A stretch of DNA of 64,000 nt, taken from Pseudorasbora parva. Lineage: Eukaryota; Chordata; Actinopteri; Cypriniformes; Gobionidae. The DNA lies in contig NC_090174.1 in assembly GCF_024679245.1 (NCBI RefSeq), positions 50,413,538 through 50,477,537 of the forward strand. Direction: 5' to 3'. Position numbers and translations under genes: made by a program. Below, piece by piece: positions 1-11,940 of this stretch. The notes beneath the pieces were generated by a model. That model was not told where the DNA came from, did not search any database, and saw only the letters and a list, made by a program, of their open reading frames with translations. Positions within the stretch are counted from its first letter, which is position 1. Each line of letters starts with the position of its first letter.

Positions 1-1158
1 ACAGATATGGTTCCTGCAAGTGTAAAAAAAACAATTAAAAGATGTCATACAGCACACTGTCATAAAGTAGTAAGGATACAGAAAAGTGAGTGATTACGCA
101 TTTATTTATAGTGTGATCTGCTACAAAAGTATGCACAGGCAGTATAAAAAAGCAGACAAGGATGCGAAAAAGAAAAAGAAAAAAAAAAGATTGTTTTGCT
201 TGTATATAGAGCTGTCACTGTAATACTTATAAGCTGACACATCACTGTCCGTCCTTTCACTGACTATGTTTGATAACTGTCCTGATAACTTCGGGCCTGT
301 ACAATCTTTGAAGTGACTCCATGAGCGCAGAATTGTGACGAATATTGATCTAGAGTGAGGTAAAATTCTGGTATGACTGTTTAGACTGAGGTCGCATTGC
401 AAAACATCTGACCTGACTATGTCAAAAGATTCCATGAAGTCTGTGCAGATCTGAGTCGCATGTGAGAAAAAAATAAAACATTGGGTCTGGGTCACATTTG
501 GCGGCAAACTGAATGTAGCCTAAGTGGCAGCTAAGCTGTACCTCATTTTACATGTACCTTGAGAAAAAGCAGCAATAACAGTTTTATTTCTAATAAAAAC
601 ATATTACATCTTATGTACTGTATCAAAAAGGTTGTTCTTCATTGTTTTGCCTGTGCTGTTGTGAACATTACATCGATGCAATTGCCCTAAATTTAAGTCA
701 GAGCATGACAACCAGCATTCAGAAATGTTAAGCTTGAAGGAAAACTGTTCAAAGTATTTTTGATACAAGCCATAAATCACATGACTGGTACTTTACAGTG
801 CCTCAACTCTGCAATTTATCGCCTCTGCTGCCATACACGTCCTCAAGAAGCTGTCAAAACAACTACGAGAGCCCTCCATCACATCTCTAATTTATTCTCA
901 AAGAGTTCAGTGAAGTCAGTGCAGACATTTTGGCTAATGTGGCATAAAGACATCACAGCTGAATTTCTGTCGTGTCACACGAGACATCTTTGATTCTGTA
1001 AGTCAACATGGCTTCATCAGTCGAACACCTACACAAGCATCTGACATTTCCTGTGCTCGGCGTAAAGTAGATACAGCATGTCAACTGCAATTCGTATTTC
1101 AGCATTTCCACTAGTTTTCCTGTATGCAGCCTTCAGCTACTGATCTTTGCTTTCTCAG
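1..1158. other. Unassigned AT-rich DNA
   Basis: I see no gene or recognisable repeat here. There is an A-rich tract at about 168-192. The 128-codon minus-strand open frame at 121-507 reads through that tract as a run of phenylalanines and looks like chance. Confidence 0.5.
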
Positions 1159-1338
1159 CTCTCCAGGAGAGAAAGATAGCGAGAGGAAGAGATGAATAGA
1201 GAATGGGTGTTGAAAAAAAGACACTCTCTCAAAGTCCTACACCTCCAGAAATCCTCCGGCTGTTCTGCACGGCAAACTTTACATACTGACTTCCTAAAGA
1301 AATTTCAGTGTCATGTTTATACCCAGGATAAATTTACA
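1159..1338 (+). other. Exon-like segment with strong splice-site matches
   Basis: A pyrimidine-rich 3' splice site (ctttgctttctcag) ends at 1158 and a near-consensus donor (ACA|GTAAGT) follows 1338. From the ATG at 1192 the frame stays open for exactly 49 codons to the donor, giving a basic peptide starting MNREWVLKKRHSLK. An in-frame TAG lies just upstream, so if real this would be a start-codon exon with some 5' UTR. No family is recognised. Splice-like pairs arise by chance in 64 kb, so this is a candidate only. Confidence 0.2.
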
Positions 1339-1383
1339 GTAAGTCTCAAGGAACTATGGTTCTATTTAAGCTTCTGTCTTATT

Positions 1384-1993
1384 TTAAAGGTCCCGTTCTT
1401 CGCGTGTTTTCGAAGCTTTGATTATGTTTACAGTGTGCAATATAACATGAGTTCAAGTTTCGCATGTAAAAAAAACACTTTTTCACACAATTTACTTATC
1501 TGTACAGCGCCGTTTCCTCTGTCCTAAAAACAGCCTGATGATTTCCTTGTTCTATGAGGTCCCTCCTTCAGAAACACATAACGAGTTCTGATTGGGCCAG
1601 CGTTTCCCGTGTTGTGATTGGACAGCAGCTTAGCGCACTTTGCCCGAAAAGGTCCCTCCTCTTACCATAACGGGGAGATGTAAGCGCTGAATGCGCGCTC
1701 TTCTCCACGTGGGAGAGCAACAAGACCACGCCCCCTTTTTTGCGTGTTCTTGTGGGCGGAGGGTTAGTCAACAAACGGTTCTAGTGACGTCATTCAAGAA
1801 GGAAGTGCAGGGGATGTAGTCCAAACTGGCCACTCGCTGTAGGCTTTGAAAGGGAACTTCTGTTAAATAAAATATCTCGCTTGGCATTAAACTTTGCGCT
1901 TTATAATTTTACAGGTATTATTTATGCTCCAACAGCAACATTTCACACTAACTAAAGTTTGAAAGATGGAATTGCGAAGAATGAGACCTTTAA
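1384..1993. mobile_element. TTAA-ended non-autonomous DNA transposon, copy 1
   Basis: The ends match as an inverted repeat: TTAAAGGTCCCGTTCTTCG at the left, and the right end reads TTAAAGGTCTCATTCTTCG on the opposite strand. TTAA at both ends would fit a TTAA target duplication. The interior is related to 59449-60016: both contain 'taccataacggg', 'gtccaaac', and a shared stretch ending 'cactaactaaagtt'. No transposase is encoded. The superfamily (piggyBac-like, Kolobok or other) is not decided by sequence alone. Confidence 0.75.
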
Positions 1994-2710
1994 AGTCGAC
2001 ATGAAATTAGCCTTCTTACATTCCACCTCACAAATGTGAACAGCTCCTTAAATTTTAGGACATAACCTGAATGATACATACAATTGTGGGGAGAAATGTA
2101 CTAATACTTTTCATTATACTATGTCAAAATTGTATCCGTTCACCGCAGACGGACGGATGATGTCTAACAGAATTCAGGTACAGAATTTGTATAATTAAAT
2201 GTAAAACTAGTCTTCACTATATAAATGACAGATAATTAATCTTTGTCACAGCTAAAAAAAGATTTTCTCTTTGTCTTTTGTTGTTTGATTAACATAAAAT
2301 GACACAAAAGAAGGATAGGCTGCTGTCACTTTAAGACCAAAAGCACAGATTCAATATAAAGGTTTGCATTAGTATTCTTTCTCAATTGTTTACGATAACA
2401 TAACATGTTGATGAGGATAATCACAGAGATGTGTGCATAGAAAACAGCATGCAAGTTCTAAAATGATTGTCTTTCGTGTCTTCTTGCAGTCAGATGGTTT
2501 AAAGTCAAGAGGTTGTTTAAAATCACACGACCTAAACCATGTGCACATGAAAAAAATTTGTATGATAGTTAAACTTCATACTTTCAACTACATACTACAA
2601 CTGAAAATTCATTTTGAGAAACACGTGTTTCTCAAACCATGGCGCCTGGCCATATGGATCAACTACGATCACTATACTTGACATCACACATTGGGAAAAC
2701 AATGCTAAAA
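1994..2710. other. Unassigned AT-rich DNA
   Basis: No gene or element boundaries recognised. A 'gctgtcactttaag' segment near 2321 resembles ends of short fish repeats but has no partner end that I can find. Confidence 0.4.
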
Positions 2711-2867
2711 GATGGATGGATGGATGGATGGATGGATGGATGGATGGATGGATGGATGGATGGATGGATGGATGGATGGATGGATGGATGGATGGATGGA
2801 TGGATGGATGGATGGATGGATGGATGGATGGATGGATGGATGGATGGATGGATGGATGGATGGATGA
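2711..2867 (+). repeat. (GATG)n microsatellite, about 39 copies
   Basis: About 157 bp of near-perfect tetranucleotide GATG/ATGG. Four-base periodicity keeps all three forward frames open as W-M-D-G repeats, so the open frames across it are not genes. Confidence 0.97.
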
Positions 2868-3951
2868 ACTCTGTTTAGTTAAATATATCGCTCAACACAT
2901 TTCTGTTTCTAAATAATTTAGAACTTCCTTCCTTTAGCATTTGAACACACACATTGCTAGCACTCGTCTTGCATCTTTACAGCAAGCCAAAATAAATCAC
3001 CGTTAACTTTCTTGACCCCATTCAAGTTTGAACAGGATCTGCAGCTAAAATTGTCCTTTCGAACAAAGACTCTGATCGTCCAGCTAGTTTTATAGACTGC
3101 ACTTACACTAAACCATCTCACTCCAGCATCTTAAAACTTATGCATCTGGCAGTAGCCTTTGTATGGTAATACCAATCTGCATTATTGAACCGCCAGGATG
3201 TAGTGAACTCCATTAAGCTACCATAAATCATTGCTTTGCAACACATAATAAAATTACACTAAGTGGAAATGTTTTATGCTATTTAAGGGTTTTCTGCTAG
3301 ATGTGCACTAACTGCCGTTGCTTTGGTGAAAGAGAATCGCCCAGAATCAATTTGTCTGTGGGAATATTCCCACCCAAGCAGCCCACAAACTGGAAATCAA
3401 GCCAATATACTGCTGCTGATGGCCACAACTGAGAGGGAGAGAGAGAGAGATTTGTAACAGCACTTCAGAAATATTTATCCGTGCTCGGAGGGCACCGAGG
3501 CTGTGGATTTATGTGTATATGGTGAGCCGTTTCTGCACACGCTCAGATCTTTGGGATAAATCACTACGTTAGTGAACGGAGTTAAATTGCATTGATTTAG
3601 CAGTGTGTTCAACACTGTGTTGGCAGTCTGTGCAAATGAATGGAGTTGTTAACTCCTGCGGATGCAGACACACACACACACACACACGCGCACGCGCACC
3701 TTTAATTAAGTCACATTGAAAGCACAATTTACAGTGACACACAGGCAAAAGCTTTCTAAATGGTAGATGTCTGACAGAGCAGCAACTATGTGCATGTGTG
3801 TGCTCAGCTAAATATACATACAAGTGAAACAAATTACCAACAGGCTTTAGCTGCTAGAACAAAGTATGACACATATAAGATAAGACACATACAAACTAAA
3901 CTACAGTTTGCAAGTTTTTCAGGGCTTAAATTGGACATATTTAGGGCTGTC
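2868..3951. other. Unassigned DNA with short GA and CA tracts
   Basis: Contains a short GA run at about 3431-3450 and a CA run at about 3667-3687 grading into CG/CA alternation to 3700. No coding evidence. Confidence 0.45.
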
Positions 3952-4020
3952 GCCTGATTAAAATGCAATTAATTTTATTATTAGCCAAAAAATAAATCAA
4001 ACAAATTAAAGGTAAATCAC
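3952..4020. mobile_element. hAT-type terminal fragment
   Basis: Begins TAGGGCTGTCGCCTGATTAA followed by an ATTAATT-rich stretch, which resembles the end of a common group of fish hAT non-autonomous elements. The other end is not visible; it may be truncated by the element starting at 4042. Confidence 0.4.
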
Positions 4021-4041
4021 ATACAGTAATGGCCACAAGTG

Positions 4042-4536
4042 TAGCCTGACAAGCCAGACCCACATCAAGATGTTTGGTCTGGAAACTCCCCATTGACAGG
4101 GCTCAATCCGAGGGGCGGGATGTCTTTCAAACTCCCTTTGCACGCGATAGGATAGCGCTACACCAACCAGAGCAACGAAGGTGAAACGGAGCTTGTTGAC
4201 AGATTAAACATTCGCCGTATCCGGTCGGAACTCCCAACACATCTCCCCTTCTTAAGAATGACTTCAGTGCTGTTCTTTGTTCTTTTCTCAGAGGAAAGCT
4301 TAACTCCAATTCATCCAGAGTCTCGGTCAAAGCTGATTCAAAAGGCCACCTTTCGTCAGTTTCTAGTGCAACTCTGCGGTCATTATGTTAAGCCCCGCCC
4401 ACTGACTCTATACACAATGTGATTGGCCCAACCAGAGTTTGGTTTTTAGAGCTCAGAAGTGCACTGAGAGTTGCCAGACGACACTCGCGGCAGATTAGAT
4501 TTGCTGCCGCTAGGGTGTGTCTAGATTTCTAGGCTA
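4042..4536. mobile_element. Non-autonomous element with TAGCCT ends, copy 1
   Basis: Starts TAGCCTGACAAGCCAGACCC and ends so that its opposite strand starts TAGCCTAGAAATCTAGACAC: an imperfect terminal inverted repeat of about 20 bp. A second copy lies at 41409-41935 with the same internal blocks ('gcacgcgataggatagcgctac', 'attcgccgtatccggtcgg'). No protein is encoded. Flanking CACAAGTG and TAAAAGTG agree at only 6 of 8 positions, so the target duplication is unproven. Confidence 0.7.
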
Positions 4537-5469
4537 CTAAAAGTGATGCCGGACAAGGAAAACTGACATCTTCACTCTTCATTCAAACATTTCGCACTTG
4601 TGCTTGGAGTCAACACAACAACAGTAGCATTTGTAAATATTATGGCGATTTGCTCGTCCACCATGCCACTCACTGTGAGAAATTTCACAAGCAAAGTGAT
4701 CCAAAGGTTGAAATGGTTCCAGATACTGGGTGGGAATATTGCACAGCTGGAAAAGGCTCTCGGCCAATCAGATTAAAGAACCAGAACGAACTGTTGTATA
4801 ATTTGTGATAACACCACGAAACATGCCAAATTGTATGAACATATTTGGCCAGTCTGTCACGCAAATATATTACTAACACATAAAAAAACAAGAGAGAACT
4901 AATGAAATATTTATTAATAACTGAAGATTATGTTGTAGTAAATGCATGCTTGTTTTCCTGAGCTTTTCAGGGGTTTTTATCTATGCATTTTTTTTATGTA
5001 AATAAAACTTTTAGCTGTAGTTTGCCTACATATGGTTTAATTGAATTTGATGGTTTAGTTGAATTTGTAGGGTCAATAAAAACCATAACCGTTGTCCACT
5101 AATGTATACCAATTAAAATATACCAATATAAAAATGACCATATGAAGATATTTTAAAAGAAAAAGAAAAACATATAGGCACCAATTTATGTTTCTGCCAG
5201 TGGGCGCTCACCCTCCATAACCTCCATCCAATAATAAGAGTTAACATTGGCCATCCGCATATCACATTGTTTATTTATGAGGCTACTTATCAGAGCTATT
5301 GAAACTGGATATTCACATCCATTTAGCATGCTTCTGTTCTACAAATAAACCAAGTAATCCACACATAAGATGAAATCAACAGATGCACAAGTATACTGAA
5401 TGAAGCCCTACATTAAGTAGGCTAAAGATGTTTATTCTATCTGTGCAAAGGGATTTTCACAGAGAAAGG
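4537..5469. other. Unassigned AT-rich DNA
   Basis: No gene, RNA or element ends recognised. Local A/T homopolymers only. Confidence 0.45.
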
Positions 5470-5693
5470 CCCAGTTTCACAGACAGGGCTTAGATTAAAC
5501 CAGGATTAGGCCCAGGATTAGTTCAATTGGAGCATTTTAGTAGCGTTTATAAAACGTGCCATAGAAAGAAAGAAAAAAACACTACTGGCGTGCATCTTGA
5601 GACAAAACAATGGCAATGGCATATTTTGAGATATCTCAGTGCAAGTTGCTTTCAGTTAAAACAGCTCAATAAAGCCTCGTCTGAGAAACCAGG
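5470..5693. mobile_element. Short hAT-type MITE
   Basis: About 224 bp with terminal inverted repeats: CCCAGTTTCACAGACAGGGC at the left, and CCTGGTTTCTCAGACGAGGC as the opposite-strand reading of the right end. The interior holds an inverted pair around 'atattttgagatatctcagtgcaagttgc'. This matches a short repeat common in cyprinid genomes from general knowledge; no clear target duplication remains. Confidence 0.75.
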
Positions 5694-6338
5694 GGTAAAT
5701 TAACAATATCCTGCTAAATTTAACTTTGAAGCATACTGACATATAAAACTCCATGTGGTAACAATATGAGCTAATGATAATGAACACTGCCCAAACATCT
5801 AATTTTATGTTGGAAATTGCAGAACTATGAAATTAACTAAGGTTAACATCATAAATAACAAGTCTGATACATCGCTTGCATTGTCTAGAGATTACTGGTG
5901 GATTTTGGAAACAGAAAATATTTTTGCGTCGGTGCTCTGCCATTCTCGTGGCAGAGCACTTTCACTTGTATAAATGTATATACACATTTCTGTGTGTCAA
6001 GAATTTATAGAGATAAATTATTTGCTCTTAAAATGAATATTGTTTTTTGTGTGCCTAACACATCTATTTCAAAACTGCAGCGAGAAGTGAATGCTGTTCA
6101 GGTCTCTGAGGTTCCTCTCATTAGTAAATCAAGCTGCTCAGAGGACAGCACAGAGGAGGTCTGTCTATTCCTCTCTCTTTCCCTCTATCTGCACCTCACT
6201 GTGTAAGTGACCAAGCAGGAGGCTGGCTGTTCCAAGTCATTAAAAAGCATCCACAGACCCGAGAAGGCCCCGAGTTTTGGCTCATTACTTCAATTCCCCA
6301 TGGAGCTCAGCAGGAGAATCTCCATCTAAAAACACTAC
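5694..6338. other. Unassigned DNA with a weak open frame
   Basis: The forward frame from 5898 to 6206 (102 codons) contains a coding-like central part after a CAG at 6078-6080 (REVNAVQVSEVPLIS...). The possible donor (GAG|GTCTGT) is weak and the reverse strand is also open there. I do not call a gene. Confidence 0.3.
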
Positions 6339-6512
6339 CTCCATTTGGGCCCAGTGCCCTGACTCTCCCCGTCTCATCTGCCGATTCCACTGTATCATCT
6401 CCTCTAGTTACTGCCACGGCCTGTCCCTGACTCTCAGCCTCACACAATAGCTTTGATTTAACATCCGGCCCCTGAAAGCCAGAGCCAGAGCATTCAAAGT
6501 CAACTTCATCCA
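6339..6512 (-). other. Exon-like segment, minus strand, 174 nt
   Basis: On the minus strand an acceptor (TTTTACAACAG) precedes 6512 and a donor (GAG|GTAGTG) follows 6339. The segment is 174 nt, a multiple of three, and fully open in one frame. It encodes an acidic peptide with DEVDFECSGSGFQG near its start and GDDTVESADETG near its end, and is richer in GC than its surroundings. No homologous family is recognised. It could be a real symmetric exon of an intron-rich gene on this strand, or chance. Confidence 0.25.
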
Positions 6513-7431
6513 CTGTTGTAAAATTCTAGATTTACCAACACTATGAAAAAAGTCTAGAATCTGTGAACAATAGTAGATCAGAAAACCCACTATAAGTCAT
6601 GAGACTCATGAACAATAGAGAATGTGCATTACACAGTCAAAAAGATTGCCTTTTATCATTTTTTTCACCAAAAGAAATATGCATTTGTGAAAACACCCAA
6701 AATTATCTTCATAAACACCAATCAATTCACTTGGTCCTACTAGAAGCACCTCAGGCTATCCATACACAGATGAAGTCTGAAGAAACATGAAGATCCCCAA
6801 ACTAGCAATTAAACATATTTAATAAACTCCACTCATCTTTTTAATAAACGGCAAGGTGTCATTTACTGCAATAGAACCAGAGGCAACATTTACTATTTGC
6901 AGCTGATGGCTCCGGTAGAACAGGCCTGTCTTGTTACTAGATTCACAAGATTGATTTTTATATTCAGATAGTTTTTTACTCTGTATTTATATTTACTGTA
7001 TAACATACAGAAAAACAGACTTTGGATGCAATGAGTATATTTGTTAATATGTTTGTCATTACTACTACTGCTAATACTAATATTGCTATTTGTCAATCCC
7101 CATTAATTGGATTTATCAATATTATTGTTATTATTATTATTATTATTGTTATTATTATTAATATTATTATTATTGCTATTACTATTGCTGTTGTCACCAT
7201 CATAGCCCATTTTATTTAACATTTTTTCTCTTTTTCTATTATTAGATGATTATCTATTATTGTTATCTTCATAAAATTATTATTATTAATTTATTCTTAT
7301 TTTATTTTCTTATTTATATTTTATATTTATTATGTTTTTGTTTTAACTCTGGTTATGTCCGTTGTACATATATTTCCACTCAAATTTTCTAAATATTAAA
7401 AATATTTCCACACCAGATACACTTACAGTTA
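6513..7431. repeat. AT-rich DNA with ATT/TTA-rich low-complexity tract
   Basis: From about 7085 to 7340 the sequence is dominated by ATT/TTA triplets, giving isoleucine runs in translation. The preceding 550 bp show nothing recognisable. Confidence 0.7.

Positions 7432-7518
<87 letters not shown>
7432..7518 (+). repeat. Compound (TC)n(CA)n microsatellite
   Basis: A short CT run leads directly into about 75 bp of perfect CA dinucleotide. Open frames across it in both directions (His-Thr or Cys-Val repeats) are artefacts. Confidence 0.97.
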
Positions 7519-7520
<2 letters not shown>

Positions 7521-7688
7521 CTTTGTGTTTCATTGGTCTTTGTATTTGTATTTTGCATTTAATTTCTACTTTGTAAATATTGTACTCTTCTGTTTGCACA
7601 AAAAAACAACTAATAAATAATAAAAACACAGATAAAAAAGAACACTTTTCTTTTGTATTTTGAAAGTCATAGTTAAATTAAGTACCAC

Positions 7689-8339
7689 CAGTGTTGCCAA
7701 CTTAGTGACTGTCGCTATATTTAGCGACTTTTCAGACCCATTTAGAGACTTTTTTTTTCTTCTTCAAAAAAAGCGATTAGCGACCAATCTATCGACTTTT
7801 TGGACAAACGTCAGATACTTAAAAATGTCTGCAAGTGTGTGATCTTCCTTTCTCCGTCACACCTCTCTCCTAGTCTACGCTGTTCAGTGAATGGCTGAGA
7901 GAAGCAGCAGCGCATGCCAGTGAACGCACACAGCAGCTGACAGACGTGAATGAGCGAGCTACACATGAGCACACAGTGTTGCCACGGATTTATGACTTAT
8001 CTGCTTCCTGTGTTTTATATTTAAAGATTTTTTTGACACGTTATAATTTCCATTCTTCTATTGTGCTTCACTTATATGAATCGTGTCATTCACTGTATCA
8101 TACTCGTTCTATTGTATGACAAATATATATAGCAAATGAGAACATCTTTATTGGTCGGCTATATTAAATAATTTTAAAATACAGTATGCGAGTATGGATT
8201 AGGAGAGAAAACACATAGGCAGGCAGAACGCAAGTATGATGTGATGATGTCACAAATATGCTAATTGATGCATGACGTCATTTAGCGACTTTTTGGGCAG
8301 GCTTTAGCTACTTTCCTTGAAAAATAGTTGTCAACACTG
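7689..8339. mobile_element. hAT-type non-autonomous element (CAGTGTTG ends)
   Basis: Begins CAGTGTTGCCAACTTAGTGAC and ends so that the opposite strand begins CAGTGTTGACAAC. Subterminal 'tagcgacttttt' motifs occur near both ends in opposite orientation, and CAGTG-type tips are typical of hAT elements. Flanking 8-mers AGTACCAC and AGAACCTT are only weakly alike, as expected for an old insertion. No transposase frame remains. Confidence 0.75.
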
Positions 8340-8982
8340 AGAACCTTGTGGGCTGATCCTGAACTGCACATTTCAGATCCTTTTACATCCAGCCTCTAAT
8401 AATGACTGTGCTTTAAGAGGAATCAGAGCACTAGGCAAATTTAGCCCATGCTTGGCCTAGGTTGAACAGCCCAGTGTGGCGTCCTCCAGTGACTCGATAA
8501 CTGTTTCCTGCTGCACTGTGCTTGCTTCCTGCTGTGATGTTCTTGACTTTGAGGACTGACAGTGACACTGCAAAACAATCTGGCCTAAAACAACAACAAA
8601 AAAACTATAAAAGCACAAAAAAACAGGGTCAGTTTTTAGGGCTATCACTGTCAAACTGACTAAGCCTTACATAACTGGACTCATCCTTAGTGAAACCAAT
8701 GATCTGGGATTTGGAGAGTCAGTCATCTAAAGTCAATGCTAAAACACAGAGCCTTTATGATATGCATTGCAAATCATTCCTCAGGTGATGCCTGTCATGC
8801 AAATAAAGCTGTGAACTACACAGAGAACTCTGTACATTAGTACATTACTCTAATACTAAAAGGTAAAAATGAACAACAATGTCCAAACTAATTTAATTAA
8901 ATTGCTATTTATGTTTTATACATACACTAATAATCAACAACTTTTTTATTGTGTTTATTTTTAATTGGCACACTTTTTTTGA
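8340..8982. other. Unassigned DNA
   Basis: No gene or clear repeat ends. The 65-codon minus-strand frame at 8457-8654 has no recognisable domain. Confidence 0.4.
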
Positions 8983-9295
8983 TGGCACACTTTAGACATT
9001 CTACTAACTGTAAGTAACTTTGCAACTACATATCAACTAAGTATTATTAACTTATGTTATTAGTATTAGTAGACTAGTAGCCTGTCAGTAGACTGTTGGG
9101 TTCGGGATAGGAGAATGAGTTGACATGTAGTTGCCAAGTTACTTATAGTCAGTAGAATGTCTGTCAGGAGCATTAAAATAAAGTGTTGGCAGATATTACG
9201 CAGACAGTCTATTAATACTCTAATGAGAGTAAGTTGGCATGTAGTTGCAAAGTTACTTAGCAGAATGTCTAAAGTGGACCATTGAAATAAAGCGT
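8983..9295. repeat. Internally inverted interspersed repeat
   Basis: The left unit contains 'cacactttagacattctac' plus 'agtaactttgcaactac'. Two right-hand units carry the same words inverted: 'gtagttgccaagttactta...gtagaatgtct' at about 9128-9162 and 'gtagttgcaaagttacttag...agaatgtct' at about 9241-9270. The repeat is therefore one arm facing two partial copies of the opposite arm. Confidence 0.75.
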
Positions 9296-10419
9296 TGCAT
9301 CATTACATTACTACTCCAATTTGTTGTTGAAATATAAACATTTCAACAGTAGCTGACAGATTTATGCAAACATCCATAAGACAATGAAGACCACTAACAG
9401 TAAAAATATTGAGTATGCAATGAATGTATTTAGCAAAAGGTATGGTAATTAGCATTCTCATGCGCTGCTACATGCACACACACACACATGCGCAAGCCCC
9501 GAATAAAGCTCACTTCCACTTGCGTCTTCACAAACTTGGTCAGTTGATTGTGTTTAAAGGCTTGCCAATTTGAACATGCAAGCGATTTACACCATTCAAG
9601 AACAACAATAGGCTATGGAAAACATCACTCTTCAGTGCTCGCAAGCAGAGTCGCAACTCTGACAACGCACAAGCCCTGAAGCCAGATTAGACTAGACCTT
9701 TGTATGTCAGTTTTTATATTTTAAGGCTTCCCAGTCTGAACATTGAAGCAAATATATAGACTATCAGATGTGTCATTATATTGAACTACTAATGTGCTGA
9801 TGCATTGTGGCACACAAACACTCATACAGACAAAAGCTCACACATCACCTGAAGATTGCGCGTACAAAGAAGAGCACCGAAACTCGTTAACGCTGCCCTT
9901 GATGTCTCGATTCACCACTAAACTAGCTTTCAAACTCAACAGTTATAGCATAGACGTTTTACCTTTGAAGTAACTACAACCTACAGCTCAACAATTAATA
10001 GAGAAAAGGTTGCCTATGACTAATTCACACATGCAACAACTCTCATTGATGTAGCCTACAACAAACAGAAATCTGTAAGAAATGTTAAGAAACAGGCAAT
10101 CACTACTGAAAGTGAGCGAGCCACATCCTTCAATTATTTTAAAAACCACAAAGATTTTTATCATAATAAAACAATATCTCATAAATCCTCAATCCTTAGA
10201 CCTTCCTAATGAAATATAGTCATAGGCTGCCTGCATGTTAACAGGTAACCCTGGAGTCTTTCTTAAAGTTTTCTGAAAAATAAAAATACAAGAAAAATTA
10301 TATTTATTCTTAAATACTCCAATTGTTTTTATATTTTTATTTAGCAATAATATGAATCATAATTATTATTAGTCATATTAATAAATAAGTATAACATTTT
10401 GGGCCAAATTGTGCAGCCC
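9296..10419. other. Unassigned DNA
   Basis: Nothing recognisable apart from a short CA run near 9476-9489. Confidence 0.4.
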
Positions 10420-10493
10420 TACAAACCTGTTATTTAGAATTTAACCTGAACAATCGCAATTAGATTTTTTCCCCAAAATCGTGCAGCATTAGT
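10420..10493. mobile_element. hAT-type terminal fragment
   Basis: The segment 'caatcgcaattagatttttt...aaaatcgtgcagcatta' reads on the opposite strand like the TAGGGCTGCACGATTTT... end of widespread fish hAT MITEs. A similar 'gtgcagcccta' tip occurs about 75 bp upstream at 10411-10421. No matching opposite end is visible. Confidence 0.45.
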
Positions 10494-10498
10494 GGCAC

Positions 10499-11940
10499 TT
10501 AACTTCTTAATCCGCACCGGATCGTGGGCGGGGCGTCTGACGCAAGTGGGCGTGTCTCTACTTATAATTACTTTTGTTTTATACAAACTGTTCAATCAAC
10601 TATCACAAACTATGCATCATTTGAAAGCTAAAACACTCAAGATTCATGTTCTGAACTCGTTTTTGCAATAAATACACCAGAGAGGAAAGGGTTAAATTAA
10701 ATGCTAAAGCAGTGGCTATTTAAACATTAGCATAATGAACGCGGTACTCATCTTTCATCTCCTGACGTTCAGATCAGATCGGACGAATCCACGAAACAAC
10801 AGCATACATGTCTGTGTAAGAGTCCACTCTTCAAAATGCATCCCACTTTTAATCCAAAACAACGAAAAAATAAGGGGAAAAAACTAAAAATCCTCCGTTG
10901 TTTGCATAAGCGTTTTGTGTTAAGAGTAATCAATCATGTCCATTTTCAATGAAATAGCGATTGTAAGCCTTATTTTGACAATCTCCCCTGAACTGTGGAC
11001 TGTTCCGGTCTTGTTAAACCCTCCCAGGTCTCTCTCCTTCAATCAAAAGCTGACTAGGACACATAAATAGAAAGGGAGCGCGTCACTGGGTGATGCATCT
11101 GTCAGTCAAACTCGCCGGTTGTTTTAGTTGGATAAGCCATTCAATGCCTAGCCAATGCATAGCCAGCATAGATTTGATTGATGGATGTAGTAACGAATCA
11201 AAAGACAATATTTTGCGTAGTTTCTGTAAGAGACGTCGTAAGAAGCATTGGTGAATACCTCATGCTTACTTAGCTGTTACTTAGCGTCGTCTCCACAGTA
11301 TTCATTCATCGTATCCAGCGCCTGCCAGTGTAAGCGCACACACTTACACACAACGCGCAGACTAAATAAGAGACTGTTTTTATCAACTAAATGAGTTTTT
11401 TTACACTTGTAAATTCTGTAAATAGTTGTTTTAGTTATCAGGGACTGCAAATGCATTATAATTAGCAGTTTATTGCAGATTTATTTGAATAAAAACTACT
11501 CTTTACTATTACACAAATGTTCTAATATAATTGGACTTTATTGAAAGGACGCCCAGTCTTTTTTGACATAAAAGCTTACAGAAGCTACATTTTTGAGAGA
11601 ATCGTCCTCAAATTTTAATCAAAGCATGATCAGACATTCAGTTTTATATTTAGGTTATTTTCAGGGCATAAAAATTAAAATCTAATATATTTTTCCATAA
11701 GGGAATAATAAAAAAATAAAAACGTGAGTCACTTACATGCATATTTCCCCTTGTTTTAATCTGTCCCTATACTATTTGAGTTATTATGACTTTTGGGTAA
11801 CATAATTTAAAGTGTCTAGTTTAAAATAAGACCACATTTATGGATATAGACCATAGGGTTTAAGAGCTGCAGACATTTTTATTTGGAGTATGTCATTTTT
11901 TTATTTATTTCTCAGCACAGGGCGAGGGTTAAGAGGTTAA
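10499..11940. mobile_element. Large TTAA-bounded non-autonomous element
   Basis: The left end reads TTAACTTCTTAATCCGCAC and the right end, on the opposite strand, TTAACCTCTTAACCCTCGCCC, an imperfect inverted repeat with TTAA at both extremes. The 1,442-bp interior has no open frame longer than about 60 codons and no transposase motif. TTAA targets are used by piggyBac and some other superfamilies; the assignment is inferred. Confidence 0.55.

Noticed and set aside
121..507. 128-codon minus-strand open frame
   Set aside because: Its C-terminal part is a translated A/T homopolymer (phenylalanine run), with no domain and no supporting splice sites.
6078..6164. Plus-strand exon REVNAVQVSEVPLIS
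   Set aside because: The acceptor is modest and the donor GTCTGT is poor, and the reverse strand is equally open; not enough to call.
7343..7629. His-Thr and Cys-Val repeat proteins
   Set aside because: Translation of a CA microsatellite; the same applies at 39546-39901.
8983..9295. CRISPR-like array
   Set aside because: The repeated words are inverted, not direct with regular spacers, and the genome is eukaryotic.
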